From: Lysinibacillus xylanilyticus
Lineage (GTDB): Bacteria; Bacillota; Bacilli; Bacillales_A; Planococcaceae
Reading direction: 5' to 3'
DNA length: 50,493 bases
Assembly (NCBI RefSeq): GCF_001708185.1
Contig: NZ_MDDN01000021.1
Coordinates: 1 to 50,493 of the forward strand
Every line of letters begins with the position of its first letter. Position 1 is the stretch's first letter. Of the stretch, positions 44,162-50,493 are shown piece by piece. A program made the position numbers and the translations under genes. Below the pieces are notes generated by a model that was given only the letters and a program-made list of their open reading frames with translations, was not told the origin of the DNA and did not search any database.

Positions 44162-44236
44162 TCGCTAATTAACAGTTCGCTATCTTCTATATGGCACTGT
44201 AAAATAAAATTTAGCAATACACATGAGGAGCTGTTT

Positions 44237-46027
44237 ATGATAAATACCGAAAAACAATTAATGAGCTTGGTTAACGCTGCGCAGGTCCTAACCTCAACAC
44301 TCGATATAGACCAAGTGTTAGAAAAACTTATTAGTGAAGTACTCCATGTGATTAAAGGTGCTGATGCAGGTGTGCTGTTTATGTTAAATACAGAAACAAA
44401 TCGTCTAATTGCTAAGCATGCTATTGGTTATGATCTAGCTTACTTGAAGAAAATTCACCTTGCCTCAAATGAAGGGATGACTGGAAAAGTGTTCTCTCAA
44501 AAGAAGGCATTTAGATTCCACTCTAGCGATGATGTAACTGAAAACATGGCCGATTTATTTCCACAGTATGAAGAAAACTATACAAAAGCAGTCGGTGATT
44601 TTACTTACCCGAAAAGTGCTGTTTGTGCTCCGCTTCTTGATAAAAGTAATTCATGTATAGGCGTGTTAACGATTGTTAACTTTTCAGGAGATACACAGTT
44701 TGAAAATAGTGATTTAACAATGCTACAAGCATTTGCAAATCAGTCCTCGATTGCCATCGAAAACGCAAAATTATTTACTCAAAATGAGCGTTCTAAACGT
44801 ATTTATAATGCTTTAACACGTGTCTCTTTAACACGAGGTCGACTAAACGAAATGATTGATACACTCGCTTCCTTACTAGGACAGTCTGTAGCTATTATCA
44901 CTGATTTTTACGATTTACTTGTCGCATCTTCTTCAACAGCAAAGCTTGCAACCGAAATTTTAAAAGAGCAAGAATCAGAGCATCTTCATACAGTTGTTCA
45001 GCAGTGCGTGCGACATCAAGTACATATACCAATCAACCATGAAATGTATGTAAGTTATTTGTTTCCCATCCATATAGAGCGGGGTGTTATAGGAATACTG
45101 TTGATTGTTATGGATCACCATTTACAGATGGATCCTCTAGATTTATTCGCAGTAGAACAGGCAAGCGCTCTTTTCGCCTTACAATTAGCAGAGGAGGAAA
45201 AGGAGCTTGAAATTTCTTTTAAATATGATGGTTATTTGTTACAACAGCTACTAAACTTGAATTTTAATGCCTTTTATAAACGCCAAGAGGCCCAACAAGC
45301 TACCCATTATTTATGTGCTACTCTACAGCTTGAAGGAAGTAAGTATGGTGTTGCTCAAACTAAAAAAAAGCAGCAACAATTTAGTAAGCTACTCTATCGT
45401 TTAACACGTTTATTTTCCTTACCAGTTTTCATCTCAGAACACGATTCGCACTACCATTTTTTATTTATGAACAATCTAAGAGAACCAGTTGAACAATTTA
45501 AAGAAAGCATTCAACATTTTTTCAAGCTCCTCGATCAGGATTCTAAAAAGTACCATTCACTTTCGTTTATGGTTGGCCTTGGGAGACACTTCGACACAAT
45601 TGAAAATATCTCCAGTTCTTACCGGGACTCAAAAAAGTGCATAGACTATTTACAAACACTCGAACAAGCACCGTTCATTTTATCCTACGATAAGCTTGGA
45701 CCTTACACCCTTTTCTTAAATAATGACCCACAGGAAATGGCAGAGTATGTAGAGATGAAACTTGGACCCATTATCAAATATGACAAACAGCATAAAACTG
45801 ATTTGTTATATACAATAAAGGTATTTTTCGAGAATAATCAGAATCGCAAACAAACAGCCGAGACATGCTTTGTACACCTAAACACCATCAAATATAGACT
45901 TCAGACAATTTTTTCATTGATAGAAATTGATGAACAAAACGGGAAAACTATGTTTGAATTAAATCTCGCAATCTATATGCTTTCCTACTTACAAAACGCA
46001 AAATTAGCCATAACAGACAAAGTGTAA
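44237..46027 (+). CDS. GAF-domain PucR/CdaR-type transcriptional regulator
   Basis: A 596-residue regulator. A GAF domain spans about 15-185 (VLEKLISEVLHVIKGADAGV at its start, LTMLQAFANQSSIAIENAKL at its end), a middle region follows, and the C-terminal PucR-type HTH_30 domain is clear (FFENNQNRKQTAETCFVHLN, then TIKYRLQTIF). It probably senses a small metabolite through GAF. It lies just upstream of, and on the same strand as, the GntP permease and lut genes and is likely their activator; B. subtilis instead uses the GntR-type LutR. ATGAGGAG precedes the ATG. Confidence 0.88.
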   Translation: MINTEKQLMSLVNAAQVLTSTLDIDQVLEKLISEVLHVIKGADAGVLFMLNTETNRLIAKHAIGYDLAYLKKIHLASNEGMTGKVFSQKKAFRFHSSDDVTENMADLFPQYEENYTKAVGDFTYPKSAVCAPLLDKSNSCIGVLTIVNFSGDTQFENSDLTMLQAFANQSSIAIENAKLFTQNERSKRIYNALTRVSLTRGRLNEMIDTLASLLGQSVAIITDFYDLLVASSSTAKLATEILKEQESEHLHTVVQQCVRHQVHIPINHEMYVSYLFPIHIERGVIGILLIVMDHHLQMDPLDLFAVEQASALFALQLAEEEKELEISFKYDGYLLQQLLNLNFNAFYKRQEAQQATHYLCATLQLEGSKYGVAQTKKKQQQFSKLLYRLTRLFSLPVFISEHDSHYHFLFMNNLREPVEQFKESIQHFFKLLDQDSKKYHSLSFMVGLGRHFDTIENISSSYRDSKKCIDYLQTLEQAPFILSYDKLGPYTLFLNNDPQEMAEYVEMKLGPIIKYDKQHKTDLLYTIKVFFENNQNRKQTAETCFVHLNTIKYRLQTIFSLIEIDEQNGKTMFELNLAIYMLSYLQNAKLAITDKV

Positions 46028-46139
46028 TTCTTATCTTTGTCTGTTTTCACATAGTATTTTATTAGTATTCATTGTTATACTAAACCCTACTTGTTGAATT
46101 TTCAGAATATTTGTATTAAGCAAGGGGGGCTTAACAGGA

Positions 46140-47453
46140 ATGGAAATGTGGAGTTTGTTTACGATTATTGCTTCACTGGCTTTATTAATTTTTCTAGCAC
46201 TACGTGGTTTCAGTATCATTATTATTGCGCCAATTGCCAGTTTAATCGTCATCATTTTAAATCAAATGCCTATTTTAGATTCACTACAGGACAACTATAT
46301 GAGCGGGTTCATAAACTTTATGAAAAATTACTACCTCATCTTCTTATTTGCCGCAATTTTCGGTAAATTTATGGATGATAGTGGCGCTGCTCGTGCAATA
46401 GCAGAAAAACTTTTAAATATTATGGGACGTCATAGTAAATTTAACGCGCTAATGGCAGTCGTCATCATTTGTGCTTTTTTAACATTAGGTGGCATTAATA
46501 CATACGTTGTTATTTTCGCTATTTTACCAATTGCTAAGCCTTTATTTAAAGCTATGAATATACCTTGGCATCTATTTACAGGAGCATTTTTCTTTGGCAT
46601 GGCAACCTTTACGATGACTATGCTTCCTGGTTCACCATCTGTACAAAACATTATCCCAACGAAATATTTAGGGACAACAGCTACTGCAGCACCGGTTGTT
46701 GGGATTGTTGCTACAATTACCATTATTCTTTTTAATTGCTTCTATTTAAAGCGTCAATTGTCTAAATCTGAGGCGCGTGGTGAAACTTATGAAAATATGA
46801 AAAATCCAGAAAAACAGGATTCAAAAGCTTTTGAGGCAAGCGAGAGAAAATTACCACCTTTTATCTTAAGTATTTTGCCACCAATCTTCTTAATTGTTAC
46901 ATTAAACGTTTTTAAAGTAGATATTCTCTACACATTAATACTCACGGTGCTTGTTTCCATCGTTATTTTTTGGAAATACATAGACAACAAATTACAAGCA
47001 ATTAATGTAGGAGCAACAAATACTGTTTTACCAATCGTCAATACAAGCGCTGATGTTGGTTACGGCACCGTTATTGCAGCGACAGCTGGTTTTGGAGTAA
47101 TAACAGAAATGCTGGCCAACATACCAGGAAGTCCTTTAATTTCTCTTTATGTCGCTATTGCGGCACTTGCAGGGATTACGGGTACTGCCTCTGGTGGACT
47201 TGGAATTGCGATGGAAACACTAGCTCAAACTTATTTAGATTTAGGCGTTGATCCAGAGGCACTTCATCGCATTGCGACAATTGCCTCCGGTAGTTTAGAT
47301 TCATTACCACACAATGGTGCTGTTATTACTGTACTGGCAGTTATAGGTTTAACACATAAAGATGCCTACAAACATATATTTTTCGTTTCAGTAATTGGGC
47401 CTCTTGTGGCGGCAATTCCTGCATTAATTGCTGCGATCTTAATTTATTCGTAA
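46140..47453 (+). CDS. GntP family permease
   Basis: A 437-residue integral membrane protein with about 12-13 helices. GntP/GntT signatures are visible: PGSPSVQNIIPTKYLGT and the C-terminal SGSLDSLPHNGAVITVL. The family carries gluconate, lactate-like or 3-hydroxybutyrate-type organic acids. Its place just before lutABC suggests L-lactate or a related hydroxy acid; this is inference, and B. subtilis uses an unrelated LutP. AAGGGGGGC precedes the ATG. A 30-base gap leads to lutA, so it is cotranscribed. Confidence 0.9.
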   Translation: MEMWSLFTIIASLALLIFLALRGFSIIIIAPIASLIVIILNQMPILDSLQDNYMSGFINFMKNYYLIFLFAAIFGKFMDDSGAARAIAEKLLNIMGRHSKFNALMAVVIICAFLTLGGINTYVVIFAILPIAKPLFKAMNIPWHLFTGAFFFGMATFTMTMLPGSPSVQNIIPTKYLGTTATAAPVVGIVATITIILFNCFYLKRQLSKSEARGETYENMKNPEKQDSKAFEASERKLPPFILSILPPIFLIVTLNVFKVDILYTLILTVLVSIVIFWKYIDNKLQAINVGATNTVLPIVNTSADVGYGTVIAATAGFGVITEMLANIPGSPLISLYVAIAALAGITGTASGGLGIAMETLAQTYLDLGVDPEALHRIATIASGSLDSLPHNGAVITVLAVIGLTHKDAYKHIFFVSVIGPLVAAIPALIAAILIYS

Positions 47454-47484
47454 ATATTAATTAAACAGTAGGAGATGAACAAAC

Positions 47485-48219
47485 ATGAAAGTCTCTCTTT
47501 TCGCAACATGTTTAGTAGATATGTTTCAAACAAATGTGGGCAAAGCAACTGTAGAACTTCTAGAACATCTTGGCTGTGAAGTCATATTTCCAAAAGGGCA
47601 AATTTGCTGCGGGCAACCTGCCTACAACTCTGGCTATGTTAAAGAAGCAAAGGAAGCAATGAAAAACATGATAACAGCATTTGATGATGCTGAATATATT
47701 GTCTGTCCTTCTGGTTCTTGTGCTTATATGTTCCGCGAATATGAAAAAGTTTTTGCAGACGATGCTCAATGGTCGGCTCGTGCAAAAAGATTGGCTAACA
47801 AAACTTATGAATTAACACAATTTATCGTAGAGGTTCTTGGCATTACAGACGTGGGTGCTAGCTTCAATGGAAATGTGACCTACCATATGTCCTGCCATAT
47901 GACACGTTTACTCGGTGTAAAAAGCGCGCCTTTCACATTACTAGACAATGTGAAAGGATTGACGTATACAGAGCTACCTAACAAAACAACTTGCTGTGGT
48001 TTTGGTGGTACATTCTCAGTTAAAATGACACCTATTTCTGAGCAAATGGTTGATGAAAAGGTGCAGCATATTATTGAAACAGGTGCCACTTATTTAGCTG
48101 GTGCGGATGAAGGCTGTTTAATGAATATTCGCGGTCGTGCGGAACGATTAGGTGCACACGTACAAGTACTTCATATAGCCGAAATTTTAAATTCCCGAAA
48201 AGCGGAGGTGCGTGCATAA
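47485..48219 (+). CDS. lutA: Lactate utilisation protein LutA
   Basis: A 244-residue protein with two CCG-type cysteine-rich domains: [11 protein letters not shown] (about 41-51) with CPSGSCAYM, and [12 protein letters not shown] with [13 protein letters not shown] (about 170-182). LutA is the heterodisulfide-reductase-like subunit of the LutABC L-lactate dehydrogenase complex that oxidises lactate to pyruvate with iron-sulfur clusters. GTAGGAGATG precedes the ATG. Its stop overlaps the lutB start as TAATG. Confidence 0.95.
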   Translation: MKVSLFATCLVDMFQTNVGKATVELLEHLGCEVIFPKGQICCGQPAYNSGYVKEAKEAMKNMITAFDDAEYIVCPSGSCAYMFREYEKVFADDAQWSARAKRLANKTYELTQFIVEVLGITDVGASFNGNVTYHMSCHMTRLLGVKSAPFTLLDNVKGLTYTELPNKTTCCGFGGTFSVKMTPISEQMVDEKVQHIIETGATYLAGADEGCLMNIRGRAERLGAHVQVLHIAEILNSRKAEVRA

Positions 48220-49643
48220 TGCCAATGAAGGTCAGCAATGAATCTTTTAATAATCGAGTTGGAGAAGGCATTCAAAATACCTTTATGCGTAGTGCCGTTT
48301 CAGGCGCACAAGACCGATTAGAAACAAATCGTCAATTGGCTACCGAAGAGCTTGGTAATTGGGAGGAATGGCGTTCGCTAGGTGAAGAGATTCGTCAGCA
48401 TGTACTTGCAAACCTAGATTACTATTTAACACAGCTAAGTGAACAGGTCGCTGCACGTGGTGGCCACGTTTTCTTTGCAGCCACTGCAGAAGAAGCCCAA
48501 GTCTATATCGCCAAAGTCGCTAATAAAAAGCAAGCCAAAAAAATTGTTAAATCAAAGTCAATGGTAACAGAAGAAATTGACTTAAATCATTATTTAGAGG
48601 AGCATGTTGGCTGCCGTGTCATCGAAACTGATTTAGGAGAATACATTTTACAGCTCGACAACGACTTGCCTTCACATATTGTCGCACCCGCTTTACACCG
48701 TAAGAAGGAACAGGTACAGGAAAGTTTCCAACGTCATCATCACTATGAAGGCTCTGAACGTCCCGAGGAACTAACAAAACACGCACGAAAAATGTTACGT
48801 GATGATTATTTAACTGCGGATATTGGAATTACGGGCTGTAATTTTGCAGTTGCCGATACTGGCTCTGTTTGCATCGTAACAAATGAAGGAAATGCTGATT
48901 TATCGACAGCATTACCAAAAACACAAATTACAGTAATGGGTATGGAAAGGCTTGTTCCAACGTTTGAAGAGCTAGAAGTACTAGTCAATATGCTAACAAG
49001 AAGTGCAGTAGGTCAAAAACTGCCTAGTTACGTAACTGTATTAAGCGGCCCTCGTCAAGAAGGTGATGTAGATGGTCCAGAAGAATTTCATTTAGTCATT
49101 GTTGATAATGGGCGATCTGAAATTTTAGGCAGTGAATTCCAAGCAATTTTACAGTGTATTCGTTGTGGTGCTTGTGCTAATATTTGCCCTGTTTATCGTC
49201 ATGTAGGCGGTCATTCATACGGTTCAATTTACTCTGGACCTGTTGGGGCTGTCTTATCTCCATTGCTTGGTGGATATGATGAATATAAGGAACTACCATT
49301 TGCTTCAACACTTTGTGGGGCTTGTACTGATGTTTGTCCAGTAAAAATTCCGCTACATGAGTTACTTCATAAGCATCGACAAACCATTGTGGAAAAGGAA
49401 GGTCGTGCTCCAGTATCTGAACGCTTCCTTATGTCTATTTTCGGTATTGGCTCCTCATCAAGCGGTATGTATAAATTCGGATCTAAAGTTGCATCAAGTG
49501 TTTTAAAACCATTAACAAAAAATGAGCAACTATCAAAAGGCATTGGCCCATTAAAAAATTGGACAGATATTCGTGAATTCCCTGCACCTAAAAAGGAACG
49601 CTTCCGTGACTGGTTCGAAAATCGACAAAAAGGAGATGATTAA
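48219..49643 (+). CDS. lutB: Lactate utilisation iron-sulfur protein LutB
   Basis: A 474-residue subunit of the LutABC complex. The N-terminal LUD domain (about 70-290) is followed by two ferredoxin-type clusters: [16 protein letters not shown] starting at Cys313 and [10 protein letters not shown] starting at Cys366. A C-terminal LutB-specific segment (about 400-470) ends the protein. GCGGAGGTG precedes the ATG; a second ATG two codons later is possible. Overlap with lutA by one base shows tight coupling. Confidence 0.95.
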   Translation: MPMKVSNESFNNRVGEGIQNTFMRSAVSGAQDRLETNRQLATEELGNWEEWRSLGEEIRQHVLANLDYYLTQLSEQVAARGGHVFFAATAEEAQVYIAKVANKKQAKKIVKSKSMVTEEIDLNHYLEEHVGCRVIETDLGEYILQLDNDLPSHIVAPALHRKKEQVQESFQRHHHYEGSERPEELTKHARKMLRDDYLTADIGITGCNFAVADTGSVCIVTNEGNADLSTALPKTQITVMGMERLVPTFEELEVLVNMLTRSAVGQKLPSYVTVLSGPRQEGDVDGPEEFHLVIVDNGRSEILGSEFQAILQCIRCGACANICPVYRHVGGHSYGSIYSGPVGAVLSPLLGGYDEYKELPFASTLCGACTDVCPVKIPLHELLHKHRQTIVEKEGRAPVSERFLMSIFGIGSSSSGMYKFGSKVASSVLKPLTKNEQLSKGIGPLKNWTDIREFPAPKKERFRDWFENRQKGDD

Positions 49644-49646
49644 GGG

Positions 49647-50366
49647 ATGGTAGGCACAATTCAAAATCGCGAGACATTTATTCGTCAATTATCTTCTAGA
49701 CTTCAACGGTCAACTATACCAACACATGTGGAGCGTCCTCAATGGCGCTATACCCCGCAGCATAAAACGTTACAAAACTTATCTCAGGATGAGCTATTGG
49801 GCGTCTTACAAAAACAATGCACACGCATCAATACGAACTGCGTTGTGACATCTGCTGCTGATTTAGCTACGACACTGGAAAAAGTTATTGACGATTATGA
49901 TGGAGGTCCCATTATGACTTGGCAGGATGAACGATTTGACGCTTATGGTCTGACAACGCTGTTTTCAGATACATTACCTAAAAAACAAATCGAACTGCAC
50001 ACTTGGGACCCGACAATTGGCAGGGACAATATAACACTAGTAGAGAAAGCAAATATCGGAATTACAATTAGTGATATCACACTGGCGGAATCAGGTACAG
50101 CTGTACTTTTTAGCAACCCAAATCACGGTCGGACTGTTAGTTTCTTACCTACAAAATCCATCATTTTAATGCCAAAAAGCTCCATCGTACCTCGAATGAC
50201 ACAGGCCGCTGTACAAATTCGAGAGCGTCTACAAAATGGTGAAACGCTTGCTTCTTGCATTAATTTCATTTCCGGACCTAGTAACTCTGCCGATATTGAA
50301 ATGATTTTAGTTGTCGGTGTTCACGGCCCTATGTACATGACCTACATCATTATTGATGATTTATAG
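49647..50366 (+). CDS. lutC: Lactate utilisation protein LutC
   Basis: A 239-residue LUD-domain protein, third subunit of the lactate-oxidising LutABC complex. The family phrases GITISDITLAESGTAVLFS-like (near residue 130-150) and ISGPSNSADIEMILVVGVHG near the C-terminus are visible. It starts three bases after the lutB stop, with AAAGGAGATGATTAAGGG before the ATG, and ends at a terminator that closes the cluster. Confidence 0.94.
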   Translation: MVGTIQNRETFIRQLSSRLQRSTIPTHVERPQWRYTPQHKTLQNLSQDELLGVLQKQCTRINTNCVVTSAADLATTLEKVIDDYDGGPIMTWQDERFDAYGLTTLFSDTLPKKQIELHTWDPTIGRDNITLVEKANIGITISDITLAESGTAVLFSNPNHGRTVSFLPTKSIILMPKSSIVPRMTQAAVQIRERLQNGETLASCINFISGPSNSADIEMILVVGVHGPMYMTYIIIDDL

Positions 50367-50384
50367 AAGAAACATACTAAGATT

Positions 50385-50424
50385 AGTAGTACAAACCAAG
50401 GCCATGGTTTGTGCTACTATTTTA
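50385..50424 (+). terminator. Terminator of the lut operon
   Basis: AGTAGTACAAACCA (50385-50398) pairs with TGGTTTGTGCTACT (50405-50418) around AGGCCA and is followed by a T-rich run. The remaining 69 bases of the window show no recognisable feature. Confidence 0.88.
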
Positions 50425-50493
50425 TTTAGTAGAAGTGAAGAAAAGTCGACCAGCCTCTGGGATCATATAGAATCCGTATCATAAACTGGCTAA

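Overview
This window looks like the chromosome of a low-GC, endospore-forming member of the Bacillales. Lysinibacillus or a close Planococcaceae relative is most likely. That is inferred from gene content, codon use, the SASP gene and the repeat types; no 16S sequence lies inside the window.

Left part (1-23.9 kb). The window opens with the leader and two tandem promoters of an rRNA operon reading leftward off the edge. It then follows, in reverse, an order well known from Bacillus subtilis: ygxA, ygzB, perR, bcp (ygaF), hemL (gsaB), ygaE, ygaD-type ABC exporter, ntdP (ygaC), gamma-type SASP, mutY, yfhP, yfhJ, yfhH, recX, yfhF, then pdaA and a TrmA-family rRNA methyltransferase. Two insertions interrupt it: a D-2-hydroxyacid dehydrogenase coupled to bcp, and a five-gene dipeptide/oligopeptide ABC transporter in the order D-F-A-B-C, whose promoter carries a CodY-like motif. 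fabL and ygaB are missing from the expected order.

Middle part (23.9-37 kb). This is more accessory. A small membrane protein follows a decayed reading frame that ends in a cysteine-rich hydrophobic domain resembling a halocin-C8-type bacteriocin core. A coiled-coil protein of unknown role, a probable free-standing small RNA, an MFS exporter behind a terminator-type attenuator, ywqG, class I fumarase, a P1B-4 metal-efflux ATPase with a PerR box (PfeT/ZosA type), a YihY membrane protein, a YtxH-like protein, a DUF1128 protein and motAB follow. perR and pfeT, both with Per boxes, form an iron/peroxide regulatory link.

Right part (37-50.5 kb). It holds a tiny membrane protein, beta-carbonic anhydrase, a GNAT acetyltransferase, PPK2, a multi-pass membrane protein, a second methionine aminopeptidase, thiT under a TPP riboswitch with its own terminator, a DUF4870 protein followed by a 40-residue cationic peptide, and a lactate-utilisation cluster: GAF/PucR regulator, GntP permease, lutA, lutB, lutC.

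Intergenic DNA is rich in structured repeats: a terminal-inverted-repeat element (two copies), a second palindromic element (two copies, one internally deleted), a 42-bp tandem array open on both strands, a degenerate 21-bp array, and three 130-bp hairpin-rich units after pfeT. Most convergent gene pairs share a clear bidirectional terminator.
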